DNA of 64,000 nucleotides from Isoetes taiwanensis (lineage: Eukaryota > Streptophyta > Lycopodiopsida > Isoetales > Isoetaceae), in contig JAJEKV010000020.1 in NCBI GenBank assembly GCA_021234155.1, forward strand, positions 1,845,275-1,909,274, read 5' to 3'. A model generated the notes under the pieces. The model had not been told where the DNA came from. It saw nothing but the letters and a program-made list of their open reading frames with translations, and did not search any database. This document shows positions 11,753 to 21,305 of the stretch, piece by piece (position 1 is the stretch's first letter; each line of letters opens with the position of its first letter). A program made the position numbers and the translations under genes.

Positions 11753-12030
11753 TTACATAAGCCGCTCTGGATTTGCAGAACTGCAGAACGCTCTCTGTTT
11801 CTGTTTTTGAAGTCTTCTCTGTTTCTGTTTTTGAAGTCTCCTCATGTTCTTCATAGCCTCCTGCATACCTGAACGTCAAGTTATGTAATAATATCAATGT
11901 ATGCTAGTGATTAAAGTACATCTAACATATGAGAGAGGACACTGACCAGTTAAATGAGGGAATCGAGCTGCTCCTGTTTTTAACAGAAATTCCATAGCCA
12001 AATTTTCATCCATGCATTCGATGCCTGTAT
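11753..12030 (-). pseudogene. IRG-like copy D: end of exon 2 plus exon 3
   Basis: Minus-strand 11947-12030 matches the last 28 codons of exon 2 of the intact copy, ending in the donor ACTG|GTCAGT. After a short intron, 11753-11868 matches exon 3 from GTATGCAGGAGG to the TAA at 11753-11755. Exon 3 is 116 nt against 89 nt in the intact gene. The extra 27 nt come from a direct duplication of a Gln/Lys-coding segment and keep the frame. Exon 2 breaks at 12030, where a TIR element begins. Its missing 5' part is found on the same strand at 17565-18477 (copy B), so B and D are most simply one gene split by insertion. Confidence 0.8.
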
Positions 12031-12190
12031 ATGTAGCATAATGACAGGGGGTTTTCTTTGTGTTTTTGTACGCTTTTCACAAAGGTTTTCCTAAGATTTT
12101 ATGGCGTATTCGAATGGATGTACTAATGCGTACATCTAGAGTGCACCATTTCTTAGTCGTTGATTTAGCTTTTTTTTTTCAATGGTCCAA
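12031..12190 (+). repeat. Left terminal inverted repeat
   Basis: This is the inverted copy of 17197-17352. Shared blocks in order are cagggggttt, tgtgtttttgtacgctttt, ggttttccta, agagtgcacc and cttag/ttaag-cgttgat. Confidence 0.7.
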
Positions 12191-12266
12191 GATCCAAGGG
12201 CTCACAACAAAAGCCCTCTTTTTATTTTAGGGGCTGAACATGCAGCTTTTTCAGAGCCTACAGTAG

Positions 12267-12692
12267 TTGCAGTTGCATCTGAGAGTCGTTTTCTTTCTCA
12301 AGCATCAATTCTGCAGAGTTCTTAGCGGGTGTTTGGATCCAACACAGATGACCATTGATCTGCAGAACATGCTGAATGATGCCGGCATGAAGGATAACCT
12401 AAAAACATGGGCTTCATTTTACACTGGATATGTTTTGGTGACGTTTGTAAAAAATGATTACACACTAGATGGTATTCATTTGTTAAGGCAAAGCTTAGTT
12501 CCTCCAACAACAAGCACGATTCGGCTGCATGCCATTCGCACTCTCTGTGATGCTTATGATCGCACTGGGCAGAATGAAAAGGAACTGCAAGCTTGTGTCG
12601 ACCTAATAAAAGCTTGGGCACAGTGTGGTTGTCCGTATGGATATGGTTGCGAACGAATGTTCAGAGTGATTCCAAATAAGTTGATGTTTTAG
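12267..12692 (+). pseudogene. Unrecognised helical protein fragment in TIR element
   Basis: An open reading of 141 codons has a good amino-acid mix from about residue 25 on (MTIDLQNMLNDAGMKDNL, then TIRLHAIRTLCDAYDRTG). It looks like a stretch of paired amphipathic helices, of TPR-like character, without a diagnostic motif. It probably begins as an exon: an acceptor (attttag) lies at about 12230, and the first residues are in a different frame. It lies directly before the GRP94 fragment inside the TIR element, so it is likely another captured gene piece. I do not recognise the parent gene. Confidence 0.4.
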
Positions 12693-12715
12693 AAAATGAA
12701 ATCGAAAACACCGAT

Positions 12716-14012
12716 TCGGAGAAGAAAGGCAAGTACACAAAGTTCTGGAATGAGTTTGGGAAATCCATTAAGCTTGGAATTATTGAGGATGCGACCAATC
12801 GGGAACGTCTTGCAAAATTACTCAGATTCCACAGGTAACAGTTTGACAGCATTATCTAAACGAGGGTAAGATGGGAGTTCTTATTTTATGCTTTTGTTGC
12901 AGTTCAAAATCTAGTGACAAACTCTCTTCATTGGACCAATACATTTCCCGTATGAAGCACAGGCGGAAGGAAATATATTACATCACAGGGCCAAGACCGG
13001 AACAACTTGAAAAATCACCTTTCCTAGAAAAGCTTAAGATATGAGTTATGTCATTGCTTTTATGCCTTGACATTAGGCGGTTTTATGCCATTATATTAGA
13101 AGCATTCCCTCATGTCTTAATGCACATATATTATGTTTCAGTCATTTACTTCACGGATCCAGTTGATGAATATTTAACACAATATTTGACCGAGTATGAA
13201 GATAGAAAGTTCTTAAATGTTTCAAAGGGAAGGTTTGACGATTGGCTCAAAGAAGGAGAAGGAGAAGGTTAAAGAGACTAAGGAATCTTTTAAAGACTTG
13301 ACAAAGTGGTGGAAAAATCTCCTTAGCAAAGACAATGTAGATAGTGTTAAGATCAAGAATAGGTTATCTAACACACCGGGGAGTTGTGGTGACTTCCAAG
13401 TATGGGTGGAGTGCAAATATGGAGAGAATAATGAGGGCTCAAACTTTGACCGATGCTAGCAAACAAAATTATATCTTGGGGCAAGCATGTATTGGAAATT
13501 AATCCTCGTCATCCAATTATCAAGGAGCTCAGAGACAAAGTAGCTGAAAATTAGAGGTAATTTGTTTTGTTTGCCCGGTCCCCGATTGCACCCTACGCCC
13601 TAATCCCGACACCTACAATGATTTGTAGGGCGCCACCGCCATCGAAAACCGCCAAGCTAATTTATCGGACCTCCTTGATGGAAGCGGTTTCTTAGTTGAT
13701 GATTCCAAGGAATTTGCTTCGCATTTATTCTATCATTAAGTCAAGCTTGAATATAAGTCCGGATCTTTAGTGGGTGAAGAGGATGATCTTGATGAGGAAA
13801 TAAGCTTCGAGAATCGAGTTTGGACAAGAATAACCACAAGTTAAGGTAGTGACAAGTGGGTTGGATTTAAATATGTATGCTAATTGTTGATGCTCAAATT
13901 TGGTTATAAGCAAGTTGATGCGATGGAGTATCAGAATGAGGAAAATGTGGAGCCGCAAGAGGACATTGCAAGCTTTGGTGATGCAGATTCAGCTGTCAAA
14001 GATGAGCTATGA
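12716..14012 (+). pseudogene. GRP94/HSP90.7-type (ER HSP90) C-terminal fragment
   Basis: Several exons match the middle and C-terminal domains of the ER-lumenal HSP90 chaperone. Segments in order are [20 protein letters not shown] (about 12727), SSLDQYISRMKHRRKEIYYI (about 12925), VIYFTDPVDEYLTQYL (about 13141), ESFKDLTKWWKN (about 13286), [11 protein letters not shown] (about 13347) and SSLNISPD (about 13742). The reading ends with VKDEL and a stop (KDEL codons 13998-14009), the ER-retention tail expected of this paralogue. Introns are retained, for example GT-AG at about 12835-12901 and one ending tttcag at 13140. The piece was therefore taken up as DNA, not as mRNA. Frameshifts near 13230 and 13400, early stops, and absence of the ATPase N-domain show it is dead. 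It sits inside the TIR element. Confidence 0.9.
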
Positions 14013-14099
14013 AACATCTCTGGATGACAATATTAACCCAATTTTTCTCAAAAGGGGTGGCAAATGGAGCGACTCAAAAGTTAAATATAATCATTTATG

Positions 14100-14330
14100 C
14101 AGGACTGGATCAGAATGAAAATTTCAGTACTGAAACCTGTATGGCGGAACATCTCACAGTTCCAATGACAAGGATGATGCTCTATCTTGCTCTAGCTGTA
14201 CCTTCACGGTTGGATCCATGTTCGATGAATATGGCAGCATGCTTATTAGCGGTCCCACTATTGCATCAATCAGCATTATTACATGTTACATCGCTACAAT
14301 ATTGAAGCCTTAGCATATGTAGCTTGAAGA
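14100..14330 (+). other. Possible further captured exon
   Basis: Frame 3 after the GRP94 stop is open with a plausible amino-acid composition. It includes a Ser/Asp-rich part, then CSSCTFTVGSMFDEYGSM and a hydrophobic segment. I do not recognise it. Confidence 0.25.
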
Positions 14331-14723
14331 AGGTAGGTATCAGTTATTGTGATTTGACTTCCCGGGTGGTTCATTTTATAGGCAAAAAATTTACAGAAAC
14401 AGAAATTTCCATGATGGTCGTCGTCATTGTTAGCATGTTTCTAAATTCTTAGTTTTGTTGCTGCACTTGTTCTTTTCAGACTTGGTCTTGAACTAATGTT
14501 TTCTGTTTTTTAAATGTGTTACCATTTGTCTCTTATCTATCATGGTATTATGTCACACTTAACATTAGGACTTCGAATGTAATGGCTTGTTTTTAGCTCT
14601 ACTACCATTTTCTATTATGATTCATATGCACTAAGGAATCTCCATGCACAAATATTATATGCACAATATTACGTGCACTAAGGAAACTCCATGCACAATG
14701 TTACATGCACCCCTACACCATCC

Positions 14724-15236
14724 TTAAGGCCCCGAAGGGGCCAAAATTTTTTTTTAAGTTAACACAAACCATTAACACACAACTACCATTAACATTATTA
14801 ACATAAACCATTGCATTTGACACATTTAAATTAAAATCCCCCTTAAACCCCCTTTGGTTTGGGTGCATATTCACACGGGGGGTTACTCCGGGCATCGAGA
14901 GCTGTCGGATGGGCATATTTACCCTTTATTCCTCGATCAGGACCGTACATAGCGATCCTCGTTTGTGGGGTATGCCTGTACAAGTTTTTGTATACTGTAT
15001 ATTGAGGTTTGCAAAATACTATAAGGTTTGAAGGAATGTACTTAATGGTGTTAATTTTGTACATGTATTGTAAATTTTTAGGGGCTCTCATTTTGCCCTC
15101 GTAACCCCCGTATGAATATGCACCCAAACCAAAGGGGGTTTCAGGGGGATTTTAATTTAAATGCATTGAATGCAATGGTTGGTAATTATGTGTTGGTTGT
15201 TATATCAAAAAAAAATTTGGGCCCTTCGGGCCCTAA
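14724..15236. mobile_element. Palindromic MITE M1, copy a
   Basis: The two ends are inverted copies starting TTAAGGCCCCGAAGGGGCC on the left and TTAGGGCCCGAAGGGCCC (reverse complement) on the right. Inverted similarity continues for about 170 bp through the block ttaaattaaaatcccc and the cacccaaaccaaag/ctttggtttgggtg pair. The core of about 180 bp is not palindromic. It has no coding capacity. Related copies are at 20830-21305 and, as a fragment in inverted orientation, at 17353-17554. No target-site duplication was recognised. Confidence 0.75.
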
Positions 15237-17196
15237 CAAAAGGAAAAATAGATAAACTTTAAGGGCGTAAATATTAATTATTAATTCAAGAGGTTGTATA
15301 AAACATCAAGGACATTACATTACATTACATTTTCATTTAATACAATGCATTTTTAGCTGGAAATAGTTGTAACATTTGAAATGCACAAATGGCCATCCAA
15401 CGGATATATAGCACGACTGGAGCTGCCTTCTTGAGTTCCTTAGAAATATCTAGCATAGGTCCAGGATCTCCGACATCAAAACAAAGTACTGTATTTTCAT
15501 AGATTATATCCACAAAACTATTGAAACTTGGAGTATACCTTATTATCCAAAATGCTCCATGTTTGCACAAATCATGAAAATGGGTCAAAGATTAGCAATA
15601 ACTACTACACCCTTCAAAGTTTAATGAAAATGGGTCAAAGATTAGCAATAACTACTACACCCTTCAAAGTTTAATGATATAGCTTGTAGGAATATGGATA
15701 TGCAATGTCTAAGATCTCTGCCTTCTTCTGTCTTCAAGTTACAAACCATGAAACATGAATGATATTAACCTGCAAGAGTTTGAACTCCAGCTAAGCTCCC
15801 ATTTTGCTTTTGCTCTCTTGCTTGTGATTATGCTTGCATTTCTAAAAAGGCCATGTATGTAAAGGCACAATGTTTGCAACCCATAAAACTTAGCATGTTC
15901 CTCTCGAGAATTCACCAACACATGTAGATGCAAATAGGTAAGAAAAATGGAAAACAAAAAGATGTATAGCATCATATGTTGTGTAGAACTGTAAAACGTT
16001 TACTACCTTTTGCAATGCGATATCCAAAGTTGACAAGTTTTACATTACATCTCTCCAACAAATAGTAAAATAACAACAAAGAAGTAATATATTATATTCT
16101 CATAAATTGCAATGTTGCCTGTCATCCAAGCAATTCCAACTGTATGAATGTGTAAAATGTATAATGTCTGAAAGCTCTTATTTCTACATCCTGTTTTAGT
16201 CATTTAGAGTGCAACTTTACCAATGTGCAATGCGTGAAAGTTCTAAATTGTTAATTCCGATAACCGCCTTTTACGGACTCTTGAACATTAAAATGCTACA
16301 TAAAGCCAAGCTAGGACACAGTAATAACAAAGTTTCAAAGTTGTAAGCGAGTTCATTCAATTGCAACCTGGCTTAACAAAGAGTAGAAGGCAAATGAAGA
16401 ATGGAACACATACACAAGCTCCTTCTGACCGTCTATGTTGCAGAATGGCAACCTGTACATTGTGAAGTGAACTAGAGAGTTCAAATAGAAATGCTTGGAG
16501 GCAAGTTGCAACCAGTGTAAGCATTTTCTTGCAGACCAAAGCTGATATATGTAGCTGTACCTTGAACGATGTGGATGGCTTAATCACATGCATGCTTAGA
16601 AAAATTTATTGGCAGAAGCCCGCAGATTCGACATTGCCCATTCTACATGCGGTGCCATAGAATGACAACACAACTGAGATAGATAGAGGAGGCTTAAATA
16701 GCCATGAGCATACACACCGGAGTAAATACCTCAACACTTCAGAAATTAACATTGCAGGAGAGAAAATGAAGATTCGTTATGCTCCAGCATCACTAGAATT
16801 CAGTATGCTACAGAATATAGACATTAATAGGTTTATAAGGAAAAAAATAGATCAGCTTTCCTGCATGGATTAAGCGGGCATACATAGCATAAATCCCAGA
16901 TGACAACCTGCTAGACCTAAGGCTAACCGTTGAAGAAGGATCTGCAAATTACATTTGAATGAAGTGGAATCCGAACACCGCTGGGAAAAGAACTAGCAAT
17001 GCTTCCCCGGCCAGGTTCGTCACACTGAACAAAGGCATAAGCCCCAAAGCTGCTTCAATCGATCGGCCTTCCAAGAATCGTAATCCGGAATCTTCTGCCG
17101 CTGTTAGGTTATCCAAGGAAACCTAAAACAATAATATTTTAATATCACAAATTTAATAAAAAAACAAACATGCAAGGGGAAATACCTACAACCACA
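15237..17196. repeat. Segment duplicated at 21306-24040
   Basis: Long collinear similarity to 21306-21764 and 22591-24040. The second copy has an extra block of about 825 bp (21765-22590) and many small indels. A short direct repeat occurs at 15563-15674 (aatgggtcaaagattagcaa twice). Mostly non-coding; see the exon-like piece at 16953-17122. Confidence 0.8.
16953..17122 (-). other. Exon-like reading in duplicated segment
   Basis: On the minus strand a ttttag acceptor (about 17130) is followed by an open reading that includes LTAAEDSGLRFLEGRSIEAA and then a hydrophobic tail ending in FHFIQM and a stop. The same reading survives at about 23798-23960, but there the acceptor is deleted. It looks like the last exon of a gene with a C-terminal membrane segment; the parent is not recognised. 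Confidence 0.35.
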
Positions 17197-17352
17197 GGAT
17201 TTGCCTTCTTCTTGGAAATCAATGGCTTAAAAGAAGGTGCACTCTATAAATACTGTTTAGTACATGCAGATGAATACAACGGCTAAATCATAGGAAAACC
17301 ATGTAAAAAAGCGTACAAAAACACAAAAGAAACCCCCTGTTATAATGCTACA
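17197..17352 (-). repeat. Right terminal inverted repeat
   Basis: Inverted relative to 12031-12190. The same terminus occurs again at about 24040-24193, where it is followed by LINE sequence. Confidence 0.7.
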
Positions 17353-17554
17353 TATTCACACGGGGGGTTACGTAGGGCAGCGAGAGCCCCAAAAAATTTA
17401 CAATACATGTACAAAATTAACACCATTAAGTACATTCTCTCAAACCTTATAGTATTTTACAAACCTTAATATACAGTATATAAAAACTTGTACATGCATA
17501 CCCCACAAACGAGGATCGCTATGTACGGTCCAGATCTTGGAATAAAGGGCAAAT
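17353..17554 (-). mobile_element. Fragment of MITE M1, inverted
   Basis: From attcacacggggggttac to aataaagggcaaat this matches, in reverse orientation, the core of M1 copies a and b without their outer arms. It lies exactly between the TIR-element end and IRG copy B exon 2. Confidence 0.75.
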
Positions 17555-17564
17555 ATGCCTGTAT

Positions 17565-18477
17565 ATGCTGGTTTTATAGAGAAGAAAAGCCGGCTATTAA
17601 CGATTAGAATGTCAATGTCTTTCAAACCAGCCTTGAGCATTTGATGAAGGAAGTCGTTCTTCACTTTAATACGAAATTCAGCTGCAGCCTCCGTCATGGT
17701 TATATCCTTGTCACGAGCTAAATTTTCAACGTGCAAATCTGCTTTTGATCGGACGAACACAACTGGTTTATTAGCTTCCTGGGTTTGTTTTGCAATTTGA
17801 AGGTCGATCTCCAGTATCCGGTCACCAGTAACGATAAAAACAACATCGAAAGCATAAAGCGCCTTATCTTCGTAGTATGTTGATACTGGATGGTCTATGG
17901 TGCCAGCGCCAGGCAGATCCCAGATTATCAACCTAGGAATAATTGGATGTGGAAACGGCTTTAAAACAGAAGTACATTCCACCACACCTACTTCTGCTGC
18001 TCCTGCTCATAATAATCCACAAAAAAAAAAAAAAAAAAAAAAAGGGTTAAGTATGACAGGATATAGTTTTAAAGGCGTTAAATGATTTATCAGAGCATCA
18101 CCTTCGGCGCCTCGTTCTAACCCCAGAAACGCATTGACCAGAGAAGATTTGCCTACCCCAGCCTGCCCTGCTACAGCATAGTTGAATTTGTTAACGTTAT
18201 CTATGCCCAATTTTTGTATTTTGGCTTCACGCTCTTTTACTAGTTCCTGTAACCTCTGTTTCTCCTTTTTCAGTGCATCCATTGCAGCTTCTCTTTTTAA
18301 GTTGTCCAGTTCATCCCTCAACTTTATAATCTCAGCCTCCGTCTTCTGTTGCCTGGCTTTCAGATCGTCAGAGGCTTCCGTTTCAGGCTGACGATTGAAG
18401 AATTGAAATATCTTTTCAATAAGAGCTCCAAGAACGGCTCCGGCAGTGCCCATTGCCAATGCGACAAAATTTTCCAT
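17565..18477 (-). pseudogene. IRG-like GTPase copy B, 5' part of split gene
   Basis: Exon 1 (18084-18477) encodes the hydrophobic N-terminus, a coiled coil rich in Lys/Glu, and the P-loop GQAGVGKSS. Exon 2 (17565-18002) encodes WDLPGAG (G3), RSKADL (G4) and the helix up to the G5 region, then breaks at 17565 inside a SRLFFSIKPAY-like segment. At the end of exon 1 the donor GTAATG of copies A and C is changed to ATTTAA, so normal splicing of intron 1 should fail. The intron also carries a 23-base A-run on the plus strand (about 18019-18041). The continuation of exon 2 and exon 3 lies at 11753-12030 (copy D), separated by a MITE fragment and a TIR element. The phrase atgcctgtat occurs at both break points (12021-12030 and 17555-17564). 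Confidence 0.85.
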
Positions 18478-18683
18478 CTAACTAAAGCTTCTCTGCTCGC
18501 TAAACTTCTCTGCCTGCACCTTTAACCTCAAAAATTGCTAATTAATTCTCCCGCCTTAGGATTTCCTGCGAGCTTCACTTTATCTCCCTATGCTCAAAGC
18601 CGGATACTAATCATCAATGTGAATTATTTGCATTTATGACAGGCAGCTTCTCCAACGATTCAGCCCCTGAAATTCAAGTAACG
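18478..18683 (-). promoter_or_regulatory. Leader/promoter region of IRG copy B
   Basis: Similar to 62901-63110 upstream of the intact copy. Similarity ends in both at caagtaacgga (18683 and about 63110), marking the limit of the duplicated unit. Copy B lacks the MITE found at the start codon of copy C. Confidence 0.6.
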
Positions 18684-19424
18684 GATAAAAAGTTAGGCTA
18701 GGGGAGGGTGGCCAGGAGTGCTCGAATTCAAGCCTTCCGAATACAATAAAAAAATTTAAGATGACAGAAACCAATTTCTGGGTTGCCCCTAGGGGGGCAA
18801 ACCCTTGTTTATGTGGGCTTTTGGCATATCTAGGTATATGCTAGAATATCCCTAAGATATGCCGGTGACTTCTCCAAACCTCCTACTTCCTGTAAACTCG
18901 CAGTCACCTGGTAAAGAACTCAATGTCTCCTTTCTTGAAGCCGATTTGTTTCTTTTGCTGTGCTCGAGGTCGCTCTGTGGAGAAATCTACATTACGGTAG
19001 AGAAAGGGGAAGAGGTCGGAGGTGGAGTTAATGCCGCTTGCACTTGTTTCTGTATTTCTTTATCCCTTGCTTTTGTTTCTAATTGACAGGTAGGATTTGT
19101 GTTGCTTATTCTGGCAGGGGTTTTAAATCCCCATATAAGTGTTATCCAGAATGGTGTTTTCTGAATTTGGACATCTTGCACACTTTAAGTTCTGTACATT
19201 TAAAAAGCTGTAGAATTTCTTTTTGTAGAGGCCACACGCTGCTTGCTCATCCAGAACTGATTTCTTCTTGTCGATGCTTATGGAGCGCCATAAAGTTCTT
19301 TCATTCCCTGCTTGTCTGGTGTTTCTTCTTCATATTTCTGAGCACGCTTACAGATGCTTCACACAGTATTGATACATCGTTCTGTGGCAGCACCTTGTTA
19401 ATTATGTGTTACTTGTGTGTGTTA
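18684..19424. other. Spacer before PPR pseudogene
   Basis: No gene is recognised. A short hairpin, tgcccctaggggggca, occurs at about 18784-18799 and could be a TE end, but no partner was found. Confidence 0.35.
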
Positions 19425-19445
19425 TCCGTAATGCATTGCATCCTT

Positions 19446-20730
19446 ACTTCGCAAATGTGGCACTACAGGGGATTTATTTGAGGGGCAACGAATCCATCAG
19501 CGCATAATTCACAATGGGTTGGCTCAAAACATATATTTGGGAAATCTTCTTATTCAGATGTATGGCAAGTGCAAAGCTCTTAGAGTTGCTCGTTCAGTGT
19601 TTGACGATATGAATTTCCGCAATTCTTTTACATGGAACATCATGCTTGCAGCTTATTTAGAACAAGGGCAATTGTGCAGTGCACGCCAACTTTTTGAATG
19701 CATGCCTGAGAAGGATGTGGTTTCTGCTACTTCCATGGTTGTAGCATATGCTGAACATGGCAAGTTGAGAAGAGCTTTTAAGCTCTTCAAAGAAATGCCT
19801 GAACGCAATGACATCTCTTGGAATGTAATGATTTCATCTTATGTCAAACATGGATTACTCAACGAGGCTCTTTGTCTCTTTCATTACATGCCACACGGAC
19901 AGTGGTGTCATGGAATACCATCATTGTAGGATGTGTTAAACATGGTAAACTTAGGGAAGCTACTCTAATGTTTGAGGAAATGCCTTGTCGTGATTTAAGA
20001 TCATGGAATGTCATGATCTCAGCATTTGCCAAGTCTAGAAGACTAACTGAGGCCCTGAACTTATTCAATCAAATGCCAGAGAAGGATCTGATCTCATGGA
20101 ATACAACATATGCCAAGGATGGGCAGATTAAGCAAGCTCTTCAGCTTTATGAGCAAATGCTAGTTCATGATGTGTTTTCCTGGACAACAACGACTGCATT
20201 GTATGCTGAACAAGGGCAGCTTGAGAATGCTCTTGCCTTTTTTCAGCAAATGCCCGTCCGCAATGTTGTCTCATGGAATGCAATGATTGCAGTATATGCC
20301 AAGGAGGGGAGGCTTAAGGAAGCCCTTCAACTTTTTACACACATGCCCCAAAGAGATCTGGTATCATGGTCGATTATAATTTGTGGATATGCCCAGCATG
20401 GCTTTGGAAAAGATGCAATATATTTTTTCGAGCAAATGCAATGCACAAATGTGATGCCTAATGAGCTTACGTACTCTAGTGTCCTTTCTGCATGTAGTCG
20501 TGATGGGCTCCTTGATGAGGGTTGCAATTGTTTTCTCTGCATGGCTGAAGTTCATTCTGTTGTGCCAGTGTTAGAACATTATAATTGCATGATTGACCTC
20601 ATTGCTCGTGTGGGATTGCTGGATAGTTCAGAAGCGTTGGTCAATAATATGCCACTACAACCGGATGATGCATCATGGAAATCATTGCTAATCATTGCAG
20701 ACTATACTATCCCAAGGATTGCATACAATA
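19446..20730 (+). pseudogene. PLS-type PPR protein gene, frameshifted and truncated
   Basis: Plant PPR proteins bind organellar RNA, one base per repeat, and guide editing or processing in plastids or mitochondria. The reading begins with GDLFEGQRIHQRI, typical of the region before the first repeats of PLS proteins. About ten repeats of 31-36 residues follow, marked by GNLLIQMYGKC, SWNVMISSYVKHG, SWNTIIVGCVKHG, SWNAMIAVYAKEG and SWSIIICGYAQHG. A frameshift near 19890 (after FHYMPH) breaks the frame at 19929; the continuing frame is open from 19818 to 20903. One repeat is shortened (SWNTTYAKDG). No E or DYW domain remains: the reading passes DDASWKSLL and then enters MITE M1 sequence at about 20830. 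No N-terminal targeting sequence is seen, and an upstream in-frame stop lies at about 19429. Confidence 0.9.
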
Positions 20731-20829
20731 TGATATGGAGTAGTCCTTTGGCACTCAGAGTGTACAGGCATACATGCCTTTTACTGCAGTGCATTCACTT
20801 TGCAAGGTTTCATACTACTTGTAAAATAG

Positions 20830-21305
20830 ATATGCAACAAACACAAACACAAACACATAACAACAAACACATAATTACCAACCATTGCATTCAATGCATT
20901 TAAATTAAAATCCCCCTGAAACCCCCTTTGGTTTGGGTGCATATTCACACGGGGGGTTACTCCGGGCATCGAGAGCTGTCGGATGGGCATATTTACCCTT
21001 TATTCCTCGATCAGGACCGTACATAGCGATCCTCGTTTGTGGGGTATGCCTGTACAAGTTTTTGTATACTGTATATTGAGGTTTGCAAAATACTATAAGG
21101 TTTGAAGGAATGTACTTAATGGTGTTAATTTTGTACATGTATTGTAAATTTTTAGGGGCTCTCGCTGCCCTACGTAACCCCCCGTGTGAATATGCACCCA
21201 AACCAAAGGGGGTTTCAGGGGGATTTTAATTTAAATGCATTGAATGCAATGGTTGGTAATTATGTGTTTGTTGTTATATCAAAATTTGGCCCTTCTGGGC
21301 CCTAA
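20830..21305. mobile_element. Palindromic MITE M1, copy b
   Basis: The core and right arm are nearly identical to copy a (14724-15236), including the right terminus ggcccttctgggccctaa. The outer part of the left arm is replaced by an acaaacac-rich sequence. It truncates the PPR pseudogene. Confidence 0.75.

Larger units (their letters stand above)
12031..17352. mobile_element. Large TIR element carrying gene fragments (Pack-type)
   Basis: The left end (ATGTAGCATAATGACAGGGGG from 12031, first 21 bases given in two parts: ATGTAGCATAATGAC, AGGGGG) is the inverted counterpart of the right end at 17352 (CCCCCTGTTATAATGCTACAT in two parts: CCCCCTGTTATA, ATGCTACAT). Similarity of the inverted ends runs for roughly 155 bp at perhaps 75-80%. 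Between them are sequences from unrelated genes: an unrecognised helical fragment, a GRP94 fragment with introns, and a nested palindromic MITE. It is inserted in exon 2 of an IRG-like gene. Long inverted ends plus captured exons resemble Pack-MULEs, but no transposase and no clean 9-bp target duplication were confirmed. On the right a MITE fragment separates the TIR from the GTPase exon. Confidence 0.6.

Noticed and set aside
15337-15588. 83-codon minus-strand frame, repeated at 21406-21657
   Set aside because: Both copies lie in the duplicated segment, and nearby sequence is decayed. Conservation reflects recent duplication; no recognisable motif.
18182-18391. Plus-strand 69-codon frames opposite IRG exon 1 (also at 3594 and 62383)
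   Set aside because: They are antisense shadows of the Lys/Glu coiled coil, conserved only because exon 1 is.
18784-18799. Hairpin tgcccctaggggggca as a transposon end
   Set aside because: No partner end, target duplication or second copy was seen in the window.
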